Below are positions 1 to 8,486 of a DNA stretch of 64,000 nt, piece by piece. Below the pieces are notes generated by a model. The model saw only the letters and a list, made by a program, of their open reading frames with translations, ran no database searches and was not told the DNA's origin. This DNA comes from a virus, in the IMG/VR virus record IMGVR_UViG_3300046336_000034, positions 1-64,000 of that record; one strand, written 5' to 3'. Both the position numbers and the translations under genes were made by a program. The first letter of the stretch is position 1; the number at the start of each line of letters is the position of its first letter.

Positions 1-231
1 GATGATGTCTAGGCAATCATCCAATGCTGGCACGAGCATGTAATCCTCAAGAGTCATGCGGTGCTCATCGTAAGCAACTTCACCGCCTAGGGTTGTGGTA
101 AGTTCTTTAAACTCCTCACGTACGTAAGTGTATTGCTCGATGAAAGCTTTTTGTGATAGCTCCTTAGAAGCACCTGAGATATTATTGAACTTCTTAGTAA
201 GTTCATATAACTCGCTGAATTTATTTGTCAT
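1..231 (-). CDS. MazG-like nucleotide pyrophosphohydrolase, N-terminal part
   Basis: The first 77 codons are visible and the gene continues past the left edge of the window. The ATG at 229-231 is preceded by AAGGAGAATAA, and it overlaps the end of the upstream 58-residue gene by 4 nt (ATGA), so the two are translationally coupled. The visible part is helical, with EEFKE at residues 39-43 and DDCLD at 71-75. This spacing resembles the acidic EExxE ... ExxD metal site of all-alpha NTP pyrophosphatases (MazG/phosphoribosyl-ATP pyrophosphohydrolase type), enzymes phages use to trim nucleotide pools. The match rests on half a protein, so the call is tentative; any other small helical phage protein is possible. 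Confidence 0.45.
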   Translation of the reverse strand, partial: MTNKFSELYELTKKFNNISGASKELSQKAFIEQYTYVREEFKELTTTLGGEVAYDEHRMTLEDYMLVPALDDCLDII

Positions 232-404
232 TTATTCTCCTTTAAAATTTCACAGTCGGTTTTGTAGATAATGTTTGAATAGCCGCCTGCTGCACGAACT
301 AGATAGCTATCATCGTATTCACGGTAAGCTGTAAATATCTCACCGATGTGTGAACTATACCACATAAGTCCATCTAAACATTGTGTGATTCTTATTTTTA
401 TCAT
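228..404 (-). CDS. 58-residue hypothetical protein
   Basis: A short ORF with ATG at 402-404 directly behind GAAAGGAGAGTC, a strong ribosome binding site. It ends in TGA overlapping the start of the MazG-like gene. The product begins MIKIRITQCLDGLMWYSSHI and is mixed polar/aromatic, with no signal peptide or membrane segment. It is the first gene after the terminator that closes the phosphoesterase gene, so it probably starts a new transcript or depends on read-through. I recognise no family. Confidence 0.75.
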   Translation of the reverse strand: MIKIRITQCLDGLMWYSSHIGEIFTAYREYDDSYLVRAAGGYSNIIYKTDCEILKENK

Positions 405-423
405 GACTCTCCTTTCAAATTAT

Positions 424-457
424 AAAACCCCAGAGGATTGCTAATCCAATGGGGCTT
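424..457 (-). terminator. Rho-independent terminator after the phosphoesterase gene
   Basis: On the minus strand a CCCC(A/T) arm pairs with GGGG around a GGATTAGCAATCC inner stem, followed by TTTTATAA. It lies 14 nt beyond the stop codon of the 627-codon gene. Confidence 0.8.
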
Positions 458-470
458 ATTATACCACAGA

Positions 471-2354
471 TTACTCTGTCTTGTAACGATTGATTAAATA
501 TTCTGTCGATACGAAAGCTGGTTCAGCAAAGCCATCTTTAGCTTGGTATAACATCACAATTCCACGGAAATGATTGTTCCCTTGATGTCCCTTGTATGCC
601 TCCTTAAAAGGGTAACTAGCTCCTGCGACAATGCCAATCCGCATTGTGTTGTCCAGCACAGGCTGAATTGCCACGTCAAGGGTCTGCTTGTGTCCTACAC
701 AAAAGGATACACCAACAGCCTTCAACTGACTAGCTGCATTGCCGCCATACGGTTTCCCATTAAAAGGATTGGATAAGTAATGTACGAAATTGATGCCTTG
801 AATATTAACAGGTTTAAGGAAGTCATGTACCTCCCAGTCTTTTTCTAGGTCAAGTAGATGATAGCCGATGAAGCCTTCGAGTTCAGTATTCTCAGAGGGT
901 AGTCGCATAAGACGACAGTTGCCTGTGAAACTAACAACTCCGTCCCTTCGCGTTATAAGTGTGCCATTTTTAGTCTGGATTGCAACAACTGTTCCCTTAG
1001 CAGCAACTTCCTCCACCTTGACATATCGTCTGTTAAATACGCCATTGTCAGCTATAGAGCAACGATACTGTACCTTTGTTTTTGACGGATTAAAACCTGA
1101 CCTGTTCACACCACTATTGAACTTGAAAGGTACTCCATTCATAATACAGGCGAACTGTAGTACATCAACATCTGATTCTGAAGTAGTGACCCATGACAAC
1201 TTGTTGTAATGTCGGCAACCATCTGTCCTACCAATCTCATCTAGTACGATGCGAAGCTGTCGCTCATTCATGTTTTTCCAAATCAGAGGGAAATTTTTAA
1301 CACCGTTTAGTTGCTCAAATATCTTACGTGCAGCGTCAGCATACATGCAAATATAAAACGGCTGTAGATTATTCAGGTTGCTTTTAGTTGCTTCCCGTAG
1401 AGTAAACTCAACTCCCATTCGAGTTAACAATCCCTTCAAGTAATCAATTTTTCTTGTTTTACTGAGCTTAAACTGAACTCGTTTGTTTCTTTCTGATATG
1501 TCAACAATAGTACCATCTGTCACCACCCACGTCAGTAGACGTAACTCATCATCAGATAGTGATACACCGACTTGATTATTCTTCACAGAATACTTCATTC
1601 TTGTCTGATTAACCTTCTCTCCAATAAAGTCCTTAACTGGTACTAATTGATTGTCTACATCTATACGGTGAGTAATAGACACTAACTCATTACTGAAGTC
1701 ACCTTTCACGGAAATAAGTTCCGTGTCGGCAATTGACAGACAATGTAGTGGTTTATCGTAGCTCACAACAGAGGTGGACTGGTCATAACTAGCTACATCA
1801 CTATCTCGGGTAATGTCGGATGCCTTAACCCACCCACTACTGCATAATACCTCTGTAGATTTTTCTACACATTCGTGATTTCCAAGAGTGAACACCATAC
1901 GGGGATTGTAATCAGTGTTAGTCTTTTGGTAATCTCGCAGAGGCGCAAGTAGTCGTTCCATACCTTTGATACCAGCCTCAAGGTCTAGGCGTAGTCTTCG
2001 TCCTTCAAAGGATAACTTCCCTTTATCGTATGAGCTAAGAGATGGAAAGTCAAAAAAATCTCCAGCGTTTACAACTACGTCAGGTTTCTTGTCAATAATG
2101 TATTGACCAATCGCATCAAGGTATTCTAAGTCTTCATTAGGCTTCACCTGACAGTCGGGAACAAACATAATTGTCAAAGCTTCCTTCTGTTCAGTTTTTG
2201 CAAGTTCATCCACTTCTTGATTACGCCCAAGAATGTAATTCACTGTGGACTTTTTCGTTTCTGAACCAAGTACAGATAGTGCAATCTTACGTGAAGCCCA
2301 CCCTAGACCTGAAAGAGTTTTAATTTCATTAATAATCTTATCGCTGTAACTCAA
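471..2354 (-). CDS. Metallophosphoesterase (calcineurin-like), interrupted by an intein
   Basis: The 627-residue precursor has a helix-turn-helix-like N-terminus (about residues 5-45) followed by a calcineurin-type phosphoesterase domain: DCQ at 67-69, NAGDFFD at 96-102 and the metal-ligand motif GNHE at 158-161. An intein occupies residues 162-479, so the mature enzyme would be 309 residues; its C-terminal part contains FVHYLSNPF and GHKQT, the late histidine motifs of the fold. Phage enzymes of this kind act as DNA exonucleases or phosphatases in DNA metabolism, which fits the neighbouring exonuclease and resolvase. The start is TTG (2352-2354) with AGGAGG six bases upstream; TTGA overlaps the preceding stop. 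Activity must require protein splicing because the intein splits the catalytic motif. Confidence 0.9.
   Translation of the reverse strand: MSYSDKIINEIKTLSGLGWASRKIALSVLGSETKKSTVNYILGRNQEVDELAKTEQKEALTIMFVPDCQVKPNEDLEYLDAIGQYIIDKKPDVVVNAGDFFDFPSLSSYDKGKLSFEGRRLRLDLEAGIKGMERLLAPLRDYQKTNTDYNPRMVFTLGNHECVEKSTEVLCSSGWVKASDITRDSDVASYDQSTSVVSYDKPLHCLSIADTELISVKGDFSNELVSITHRIDVDNQLVPVKDFIGEKVNQTRMKYSVKNNQVGVSLSDDELRLLTWVVTDGTIVDISERNKRVQFKLSKTRKIDYLKGLLTRMGVEFTLREATKSNLNNLQPFYICMYADAARKIFEQLNGVKNFPLIWKNMNERQLRIVLDEIGRTDGCRHYNKLSWVTTSESDVDVLQFACIMNGVPFKFNSGVNRSGFNPSKTKVQYRCSIADNGVFNRRYVKVEEVAAKGTVVAIQTKNGTLITRRDGVVSFTGNCRLMRLPSENTELEGFIGYHLLDLEKDWEVHDFLKPVNIQGINFVHYLSNPFNGKPYGGNAASQLKAVGVSFCVGHKQTLDVAIQPVLDNTMRIGIVAGASYPFKEAYKGHQGNNHFRGIVMLYQAKDGFAEPAFVSTEYLINRYKTE
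918..1871 (-). mobile_element. Intein with LAGLIDADG-type endonuclease domain
   Basis: This is an in-frame insertion encoding residues 162-479 (318 aa) of the phosphoesterase. It starts with Cys in a typical N-terminal splicing block (CVEKSTEVLCSSGWVKASDI), has a block-B-like segment (LVSITHRIDV), and ends VVSFTGN followed by Cys as the +1 nucleophile. The penultimate residue is Gly instead of the usual His. Between the splicing blocks lie two degenerate LAGLIDADG-like segments (LLTWVVTDG and VLDEIGRTDG), suggesting a homing endonuclease that could be active or decaying. The insertion lies immediately after GNHE, the most conserved motif of the host enzyme, a usual choice for inteins. Confidence 0.9.
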
Positions 2355-2734
2355 ACTACACCTCCTTTAACTTTAACAATCCCACGTAGAAACTCCTCTA
2401 GTGAACAAGGAACAGGTTCTGCTTCAAAGGCACAATCTTGCGGGTTACCTTGGAACGGAGGACAAGAATCATCAGGGTGACTCCAGTCGTCTTCTGGGTA
2501 TGCACCTTCTGGTATGTAGTAGTTCCCGCTCCATGCGCACTCATCAACCTCGATGTCTGCATTAAGTGCAACAGCGTTATCAGCTACGGTATAGCCAACT
2601 CCACGAGTGAAATCTAAGAAACGAGAGAGGGCTTCAATCCATGTCTCTGATTTAGTAGAGAAAGACTTAGTTGCAATATTCCCCTCTCCGTCGTTATAGG
2701 TGAAGCCCCACGTTGGTTGTGTGTAATCTTGCAT
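2351..2734 (-). CDS. 127-residue acidic hypothetical protein
   Basis: ATG at 2732-2734 with AAAGGAGTAAATTAA upstream; the stop TGA overlaps the TTG start of the phosphoesterase by 4 nt. The protein is acidic and rich in Asp, Glu, Pro and Trp (for example WSHPDDSCPPF), with five Cys, and has no signal peptide or membrane segment. The tight coupling to nuclease genes suggests a DNA-metabolism accessory, but I do not recognise the family. Confidence 0.75.
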   Translation of the reverse strand: MQDYTQPTWGFTYNDGEGNIATKSFSTKSETWIEALSRFLDFTRGVGYTVADNAVALNADIEVDECAWSGNYYIPEGAYPEDDWSHPDDSCPPFQGNPQDCAFEAEPVPCSLEEFLRGIVKVKGGVV

Positions 2735-3229
2735 TTAATTTACTCCTTTTAGAATGTTACTTATTTTCTTGTATCCATAATCACGGTTTAGGACTATCTT
2801 ACCGAATACATCCTTACGCTCTTTTGAATTTTTACCGTCCAGTTTACCGAACGCTTCTAGCACCGTTCGCTTCTGTCCTTCTGACAACTTATTGAACTGC
2901 ACTTTTAATTGCTTTTGCCACTGAGGATGGCGATACCGCTCATCTGGTGGTTGCTCTAAGTAGGTTGCAGCTTGCCTCAGGAAGTTAGATAGACTACCAG
3001 TATACCAATGGCGTATGTAGCGATTAAAAGCATTTTCGATTTTCCCTAGCATTGAATTAGTTGCACGATTCAAGACACCACGTACAAAGAGGTTCTGGTG
3101 ATTATGGTCAAGAACGTACTGAGATGGGTGCATCAAAGAGAGGGTCAACTTATCAAGCTGCTCCTGCTCTTGGACTAGTAGTTCTCGTATTTCTTTTACG
3201 TCTTTGACGTTGTATAAGTCCTTAGTCAA
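2735..3229 (-). CDS. Endonuclease VII-like Holliday-junction resolvase (His-Me finger)
   Basis: The 164-residue protein contains YVLDHNHQNLFVRGVLNR (about residues 38-55), the DH-N-H ... RG-L-N signature of the T4 endonuclease VII family, whose members cleave branched DNA before packaging. The cysteine pairs that bind structural zinc in T4 gp49 are absent, so this is a zinc-less version. The C-terminal half is basic and helical, as expected for DNA binding or dimerisation. The start is TTG with GGAG eight bases upstream; it overlaps the stop of the exonuclease gene (TTGA). The adjacent flap exonuclease supports a joint role in recombination and replication. Confidence 0.75.
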   Translation of the reverse strand: MTKDLYNVKDVKEIRELLVQEQEQLDKLTLSLMHPSQYVLDHNHQNLFVRGVLNRATNSMLGKIENAFNRYIRHWYTGSLSNFLRQAATYLEQPPDERYRHPQWQKQLKVQFNKLSEGQKRTVLEAFGKLDGKNSKERKDVFGKIVLNRDYGYKKISNILKGVN

Positions 3230-4236
3230 TCCTGCATCTCCTCTACATAGTTCAGTAAGTCAATACCGTATTTTTTAGCAAAATCGTAAAAGACCAATTC
3301 ATCGTCTTTAGTTTCTCGCATCCTAACACACTGATGATAGAGTCCAATCACGAACTTCCAAGTTGGCTGATGTTGCACACCAAAACAATCTTTATAAATG
3401 AACTGTTTAGGATACCATTGAAGATATTTCCCAATAACCAATTGCAATGCTTCTTGCTCCGAGGTGCAGTCTTTAAGCAAATCGTAGGAGCTTTTCTCAC
3501 CAAAGCTAACCTTTGGGTTTGTTAAGTCCGTAGGTTTATAACCATCGACCAAATCTCCGATGAGCATCTGGTGACAGTAATGCAGGAAGCCCAGACCACG
3601 TACTTTACCTTTAGGGTCAATCCAAAGAGAACCAAGCTGCGGGATTTTAACAGTCTCGGGACTCTCCTTGGTGTAATCATAAAGCTTCAGACCCGAGTAG
3701 CAGTTACTATCTTTGTCGTTAGAAACAATAATAACTTCGTACCCTTTAGCTAAGTACTCATAGCCAATATAAATCAAAGCATCATCAGTCTCACAACCAT
3801 CAATCACTTCTGCCTTATATTTACCAATCAAGTAGCTCTTGCACTCTTTCCGAACCAAAGGCTTTAAAGTGTCGTCACGGTTACCTTTGTACTTACGTGG
3901 TAACGGCAACTCGTCTCTAAAATTATTACTTCCAGAAATCAATAACCTCATCTCATCCCACCAAAGGTTTTCCTTCAAGGACTTCATTTGATTCTTCAAT
4001 AGAAAAGTATAGGACATATCCTCGTTCAAAGTCTGCACATCCGTGAAAGTGTAATCCTGCTCAACGTACTCAAAGTCCTTGGCTTTTAAAAACTCCCTGA
4101 ACTCCGTTTTATTCTTAAAGCTTTTAGTCTTTAAGCTTTTATTGTGCAGAACTTCCACCGAACGGGTTTCGCAGATTGCAGAAGTCCTAAAAACGAGGAT
4201 GTCGCCATCAATTAAAACAATACGTTTTTTCTTCAT
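3226..4236 (-). CDS. 5'-3' exonuclease / flap endonuclease (T7 gp6 / T5 D15 type)
   Basis: The 336-residue protein opens with RIVLIDGDILVF, the first acidic motif of the FEN/5' nuclease family, and continues with YKGNRDD (the helical-arch lysine/arginine region), CETDDALIYIG and VSNDKDSN, which supply the remaining metal-binding aspartates. Such enzymes remove RNA primers and degrade host or recombining DNA. The length equals that of other phage 5' nucleases. It is translationally coupled (4-nt overlap) to the resolvase and sits one gene cluster away from the family A polymerase, which here lacks its own 5' nuclease domain. Confidence 0.92.
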   Translation of the reverse strand: MKKKRIVLIDGDILVFRTSAICETRSVEVLHNKSLKTKSFKNKTEFREFLKAKDFEYVEQDYTFTDVQTLNEDMSYTFLLKNQMKSLKENLWWDEMRLLISGSNNFRDELPLPRKYKGNRDDTLKPLVRKECKSYLIGKYKAEVIDGCETDDALIYIGYEYLAKGYEVIIVSNDKDSNCYSGLKLYDYTKESPETVKIPQLGSLWIDPKGKVRGLGFLHYCHQMLIGDLVDGYKPTDLTNPKVSFGEKSSYDLLKDCTSEQEALQLVIGKYLQWYPKQFIYKDCFGVQHQPTWKFVIGLYHQCVRMRETKDDELVFYDFAKKYGIDLLNYVEEMQD

Positions 4237-4442
4237 AGCCGAAGTTGATGATTATTGTTAGATGTAAGCAGGACATTTGCTAATTCTGCGCTACCGTGAG
4301 TTATACCACCATAAAAAGCATCATCGCAATTACCACCACACCAATCATAAGGGTTGAAGTCCTCTGGCAGTGGCTCGTAATCCTCTGCAACTTCACATAG
4401 ACGTGCAAACAAGGTGTCAGAGATTGTGAGAGTAACTGCCAT
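4233..4442 (-). CDS. 69-residue acidic hypothetical protein
   Basis: ATG at 4440-4442 behind AGAGGAATAAAT; the stop overlaps the exonuclease start (ATGA). The centre is acidic (YEPLPEDFNPYDW), followed by CGGNCDDAF. No family recognised. Tight spacing on both sides places it in the replication operon. Confidence 0.7.
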   Translation of the reverse strand: MAVTLTISDTLFARLCEVAEDYEPLPEDFNPYDWCGGNCDDAFYGGITHGSAELANVLLTSNNNHQLRL

Positions 4443-4444
4443 AT

Positions 4445-4675
4445 TTATTCCTCTTCCGCTTTATCCATAATATCAAGGGTGCTCTCCAACTTAGTACGCA
4501 GTTTACCAAGTGCGCCATCTGACATTGCCTTAGCAATTGTTGCTAACTTCGCAGGGTCAAAGCCAGCTTCTTTAGAATCCGTCTTAATTTCGTTTAAGTC
4601 TTCAGTCAAGGTATTGATTTCATTAAACACTCCGACCATCTTCTCAATGAAATTCTTTTCGTTTTGATTACTCAT
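4445..4675 (-). CDS. GapR-like (DUF2312-type) small coiled-coil DNA-binding protein
   Basis: The 76-residue protein is one long charged helix pair containing LNEIKTDSKEAGFDPAKLAT at about residues 26-45. This resembles the core of GapR/DUF2312 proteins (IKEVYAEAKGNGFDVK-like), small dimers that recognise overtwisted DNA and stimulate topoisomerases. GapR-like proteins also occur in phages. The C-terminal part is less basic than cellular GapR, so binding may differ. The ribosome binding site is GGAGAAATAT. It lies between the ssDNA-binding protein and exonuclease genes, where handling of supercoiled DNA makes sense. The family assignment is from the motif only. Confidence 0.5.
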   Translation of the reverse strand: MSNQNEKNFIEKMVGVFNEINTLTEDLNEIKTDSKEAGFDPAKLATIAKAMSDGALGKLRTKLESTLDIMDKAEEE

Positions 4676-4695
4676 ATATTTCTCCTTTATTTTGT

Positions 4696-4887
4696 TTACT
4701 TAAATTTCGGTGCAATTGTTACAGCAGAAAGCCAGAACGCTGCAAACCACGTACTGAATGTGTACGCAATATTTAAACTGAAGATTGTATTAATACTCCA
4801 GATTGAAACCAGCGGTGCAAAAATTGCCAACGCCACAAGTGCCAAGAACCCCAGAACTATCATTGCGTTTTTAGATGTATTTCCCAT
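4696..4887 (-). CDS. Small membrane protein with two transmembrane helices
   Basis: A 63-residue product with two hydrophobic stretches: residues 8-30 (AMIVLGFLALVALAIFAPLV) and about 35-58, joined by a short polar turn. ATG at 4885-4887 with GGAGAAAAAT upstream. Its presence among replication genes is unusual; it could tether replication or modify the host membrane. No family recognised. Confidence 0.7.
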   Translation of the reverse strand: MGNTSKNAMIVLGFLALVALAIFAPLVSIWSINTIFSLNIAYTFSTWFAAFWLSAVTIAPKFK

Positions 4888-4910
4888 ATTTTTCTCCTTA
4901 TTGATTTAAA

Positions 4911-4961
4911 AGCCCTAGGAGACGATTTAGCAGCTACAAGCTACCTGTGCATCACCTAGGG
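4911..4961 (-). terminator. Long hairpin between ssDNA-binding protein gene and membrane-protein gene
   Basis: CCCTAGG pairs with CCTAGGG across a 35-nt insert that itself can form AGCT-TGT-AGCT. On the minus strand it is followed by CTTTTAAAT. It could be a partial terminator that reduces expression downstream of the abundant ssDNA-binding protein, or an mRNA stability hairpin. Confidence 0.5.
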
Positions 4962-4985
4962 TAAATTGAACTAACCTAAACCTGT

Positions 4986-5996
4986 TTAAAACGGTGAGCC
5001 ATCGTCATCTTCTACTGGCTGCACCTTTGGTTTACGTGGTGTAGACACTTTAACTGGTTCAGGTTTAACAACTGGTGCATCTTCTTCCTCTTGAGCTTCT
5101 TCAGCTTTAGTATTAGAAGAATAGCTAGGTCGTGCAGCTTCAAGTTGCTTCTGAATTGGACTACCCTCGTAGTTCTTAGCTGCCTTGATTGTGTTCACAA
5201 CATGAGCACGAACTTCCTTGAGCATTTTTTCATCATTCTTTTCGTTGAATTGAATAATGAATGTCTCTGTCGGTAATTCTGGGGCAGTTTGTCCACGTCC
5301 AAGACCGGATTTAAAGGCAACCTTTTCTGTAAGATATTCCTTACCGTCTTTACCTTTCTTCATAAAGATTTGAGCTTCAAACTGAAATGCTTGACCTACC
5401 AACTGGTCAATGTCTTGAGGAAGGAACACACCGTCAGGTTGAATAATCTTAGCAGCTACCGCCATCTTGAAAAATAAGTGCAAGTTCGCAAATGTCCACT
5501 GTCCTTTAGTGTTTTTACCGATACGCATTGGTGTAGGTCGTGCAACGACTTGTCCACCTAGGGCACTATTGTAAAAATTACCACCGAGCCACATACGTAA
5601 AGGTTTAGTCTCACCTGATGTATCACCAAAGAATTGACCCTTGTCGAGTTGAATCTCAGGAAAGTCGATTGCTACTGCAACGGATTGAATCTCTTTTTGA
5701 GGGTAACATTTCAGACGGCAAGGTTTACCTGTGTCTGGGTCTACACCATCTTTAAAGTACGTTGCTGGTTTATCATCAATTGCGTCAGATTCGTCCTCTG
5801 CTGTACCAGTGAAGACCAGTTCAGCATCTTCACGGTACTGTAAACCTAAGTCAACAATTCCTGCTACAACGCCCACCAAAACTTCGGGTTTTTCAAGTTG
5901 TGCTGTTTCAACGATGTATTTATTCAGTGCGTTAAAATCCACCTTGGACTTGCGCCCTTCATTTGTGTTACCTGTACCATATACGCCAAAAGCCAT
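4986..5996 (-). CDS. Phage single-stranded DNA-binding protein
   Basis: A 336-residue protein with a beta-rich body (about residues 60-250) and a C-terminal tail that is first Pro/Lys/Glu-rich and ends EDDDGSPF. The acidic tail with terminal Phe is the hallmark of SSB proteins, used to recruit polymerase and helicase. ATG at 5994-5996 follows AAGGAGAAATATT. Context (polymerase, primase-helicase, exonuclease) fits a T7 gp2.5/T4 gp32-like role. The family is longer than gp2.5, which is usual for SSBs of larger T7-type replicons. Confidence 0.75.
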   Translation of the reverse strand: MAFGVYGTGNTNEGRKSKVDFNALNKYIVETAQLEKPEVLVGVVAGIVDLGLQYREDAELVFTGTAEDESDAIDDKPATYFKDGVDPDTGKPCRLKCYPQKEIQSVAVAIDFPEIQLDKGQFFGDTSGETKPLRMWLGGNFYNSALGGQVVARPTPMRIGKNTKGQWTFANLHLFFKMAVAAKIIQPDGVFLPQDIDQLVGQAFQFEAQIFMKKGKDGKEYLTEKVAFKSGLGRGQTAPELPTETFIIQFNEKNDEKMLKEVRAHVVNTIKAAKNYEGSPIQKQLEAARPSYSSNTKAEEAQEEEDAPVVKPEPVKVSTPRKPKVQPVEDDDGSPF

Positions 5997-6093
5997 AATA
6001 TTTCTCCTTTATTTAAATTGTGTCAAAATTGACTGGATAGTTTTTAAAGAACTATAAAACTTATAAGAACTATTCCAATTGTAATGCTGCACC

Positions 6094-6276
6094 TCAACTC
6101 CTTGGTTTAGCAATATTACTAAGATTCTTCATAAAATCCTCAACTGCCTCTGCTGTATAAGGTTTATCCTTGTCACTGAGCTGACCACCCATTGTAACAA
6201 CATCAGCTACGATACCAACTGGTACAGTTACTGCCGCTGATACTGTTTTCACTACATCTTCTAAAAATCCGAACAT
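6094..6276 (-). CDS. 60-residue hypothetical protein with hydrophobic N-terminus
   Basis: I chose the ATG at 6274-6276 (MFGFLEDVVKTVSAAVTVPV) because AAAAAGGAG lies 6 nt upstream; the ORF could be extended by eight codons but that would leave the ribosome binding site inside it. The first 30 residues are amphipathic and Val/Ala-rich, and the rest polar. Small proteins of this look are frequent beside phage polymerases, but no function is known to me. Confidence 0.65.
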   Translation of the reverse strand: MFGFLEDVVKTVSAAVTVPVGIVADVVTMGGQLSDKDKPYTAEAVEDFMKNLSNIAKPRS

Positions 6277-6301
6277 ATTTACTCCTTTTTCTAAAAACAT
6301 T

Positions 6302-6310
6302 ATTATAACA
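6302..6310 (-). promoter_or_regulatory. Probable extended -10 promoter
   Basis: On the minus strand TGTTATAAT forms an extended -10 about 25 nt before the 60-residue gene; no good -35 hexamer is present, so this is a weaker call than the other promoters. Confidence 0.4.
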
Positions 6311-6353
6311 CAAAGTTATATGTTTGTGGTTGTTTATTTGCAACAGGTGTGTA

Positions 6354-8477
6354 TTAATGCACATTTTGCCAAGTACCTTCAAAAGCCATTTTACCCTCTG
6401 CTGCTAATGGTAATGCTAACTTTAGGACTTCGCCAGCCTTAACAATACCTTTTACACTTAACTCTCTAATCCTGTCTTGTACACCGTCTTCAACCTCCCA
6501 AGAATATTCATCATGGAAGAAGGATACCCTCTTAACTTTCTTATTCTCATATAAATAGTAAGGCCTACCCAGTTCATCAAGGTAGAAGTCCCCTAACCAA
6601 TTATCCATCAAGCATGCTGCATAGGACATCGAGATTGCGCCGCAACCTTGCCCTAAACAGGAAAGTAAAACATTCTTACCTCGTACAGATACAACCCTAC
6701 CATCAATTGCAGGAATGTATTTCTTATTCCCTGTAGTGTCGTAATAACCCTCTACCGCTTTCTTCAGTAACCCAAGACCCTTATTCTTCTCCCAGTAGTT
6801 ATTAAAAGCTGCTTGTCCATCGGACTTGGATAACCCAAGACTTGAAGCCAGTTTAGGTGCGCCACCACCGAAAGCTAGCAGGTATGCACCAGTCTTGGCT
6901 TTATTTCGCCAAGGTTTGAACTCAGGGTTTTCCTTATTCTCTTGGTTATCAATATCAAACTTCTTCAATAAGTGAGGGAAGAAGGCAAAAGCATTAAATG
7001 AGTGTGGGTCGCCCTCTAACTGAACTCTTGCAAACTCCCCGTTGTCGTACTTGTATGTGTACCCTGCTAGGGTTCTATTTTCTAAGGCAGAAGCGTCTGT
7101 TCCAATGTACCAGTTACCCTTATCTACACAGAATAATTCTCGCATCTCGTGACCAAGTAGAACATCATCAGCCGCCTTTGGTACATTGACAACTAGCTTG
7201 TGCTTAACCCTTGATGTAGGTGCATAACCTGAAATCTCAGCACTAAGTCTACCATCAAACTCCAGTCTCCAATTGTTCAACCAACCAGTAATAACACCTA
7301 ATCGGTTTCGATAACTCAGAAACTTAACAACCTTCTTAGGTACATCGCCATCGAGTTCTAGAAGATTAGGGCAGAGTTTACCTGCATGATTAATCTTTGG
7401 TGTAGTCTTGATGAACTTATTATTAGCATCCCGAACAGGTTTACCATCTGCGCCCTTCTTCACATTCCAATAATCTGTTGATGGTGTCCATCCACTATTA
7501 ATAAAGTATTGTTTTAATTCCGCATTATCGGCAATCTCCATAGGAAGTTTAACTGGTAATACAGCGTTACTTTCAACTGGGACTTCAAAGCCGTACGCTT
7601 TAATAGTTCGCCCTTCGATTGTAGCGTTATGTTTTTCTAAGAACTTAATCATACTAGCAGACATTTCACCTGACATTGTAAAAGGTTTAGCTGGCTGTTT
7701 ATAGTAAGCCATCTCAACAGTCTTTAGTGGGCGCGGGGGTAATAACGGGTCAACATAATCCTTGAGAAGTTTCATCTCTTCTTCAATATGCTCAACCAGC
7801 TTCAGTGCTTTATCTTTATCAAACTTTACACCTGTGTATGCTTGTGCGGTATATAGGAAATAGTCCTTCTGCATCTGACGAAAGCTAGGGTGTAGCCAAG
7901 ACTCCCCATACATTTCTTGTGCCTGTTTCCATAGACCTTCTGCTACACGAATAGTAGCATCTACGTCACGGTCACAGTAGGTTTGCAGGAATGGATGATA
8001 GAAAGAGAACTCGAAACCTTTAGGCTCGTCTCCAGTCATTTTACCTACTTCAATTAACTTCTTACGGTAATCTATCTTACCATCGTCTTCCTCAGAGCCA
8101 GATAAAGCACCTAAAGAATGCCTAGGTGAGTTCGGGTTTAAGAACATGCTCAGCACATAGCAGTCCACAAATTGAACGTGCTTATCCTCTAGCCAGTCCT
8201 TACCTTGCTTACCTACACGAGGTTGTATACCTAGAAGTTTCCAAAGCATCCACGTATCGTAGCCTAGACCATTATGTGTAACAACGTGAGCACCGTCCTC
8301 AAAGGAGTCAATCCACTCCATGACCTGATTGCAGTTCTCTTCCTTTGGATTACGAAAAGGTAGGATTTTCATTTGACGTGAACCGTCAAGGGATTTAAAT
8401 CGAATGTACCAAATCTTTGTTGACTGAAGATAAAGATTATCTGCCTCAATATCAAATGACCAACCTTTTAGCTCCAT
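6354..8477 (-). CDS. DNA polymerase, family A (T7-like, with 3'-5' exonuclease)
   Basis: The 707-residue enzyme has an N-terminal proofreading exonuclease (DIE at 9-11, HNGLGYD at 68-74, YCDRDVD at 167-173) and a family A polymerase domain: motif A DASALENR at 461-468, motif B R524-K528-Y532 and motif C HDE at 655-657. The tyrosine at the position equivalent to T7 Tyr526 is present. The length matches T7 gp5 (704). There is no 5' nuclease domain; that function is supplied by the separate exonuclease gene. The ATG follows AAAGGAGTTAC. An HNH endonuclease gene separates it from the primase-helicase. Confidence 0.97.
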   Translation of the reverse strand: MELKGWSFDIEADNLYLQSTKIWYIRFKSLDGSRQMKILPFRNPKEENCNQVMEWIDSFEDGAHVVTHNGLGYDTWMLWKLLGIQPRVGKQGKDWLEDKHVQFVDCYVLSMFLNPNSPRHSLGALSGSEEDDGKIDYRKKLIEVGKMTGDEPKGFEFSFYHPFLQTYCDRDVDATIRVAEGLWKQAQEMYGESWLHPSFRQMQKDYFLYTAQAYTGVKFDKDKALKLVEHIEEEMKLLKDYVDPLLPPRPLKTVEMAYYKQPAKPFTMSGEMSASMIKFLEKHNATIEGRTIKAYGFEVPVESNAVLPVKLPMEIADNAELKQYFINSGWTPSTDYWNVKKGADGKPVRDANNKFIKTTPKINHAGKLCPNLLELDGDVPKKVVKFLSYRNRLGVITGWLNNWRLEFDGRLSAEISGYAPTSRVKHKLVVNVPKAADDVLLGHEMRELFCVDKGNWYIGTDASALENRTLAGYTYKYDNGEFARVQLEGDPHSFNAFAFFPHLLKKFDIDNQENKENPEFKPWRNKAKTGAYLLAFGGGAPKLASSLGLSKSDGQAAFNNYWEKNKGLGLLKKAVEGYYDTTGNKKYIPAIDGRVVSVRGKNVLLSCLGQGCGAISMSYAACLMDNWLGDFYLDELGRPYYLYENKKVKRVSFFHDEYSWEVEDGVQDRIRELSVKGIVKAGEVLKLALPLAAEGKMAFEGTWQNVH

Positions 8478-8486
8478 GTAACTCCT

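Noticed and set aside
868-1209. 113-codon plus-strand ORF inside the intein
   Set aside because: Antisense to a well-supported coding region, no ribosome binding site.
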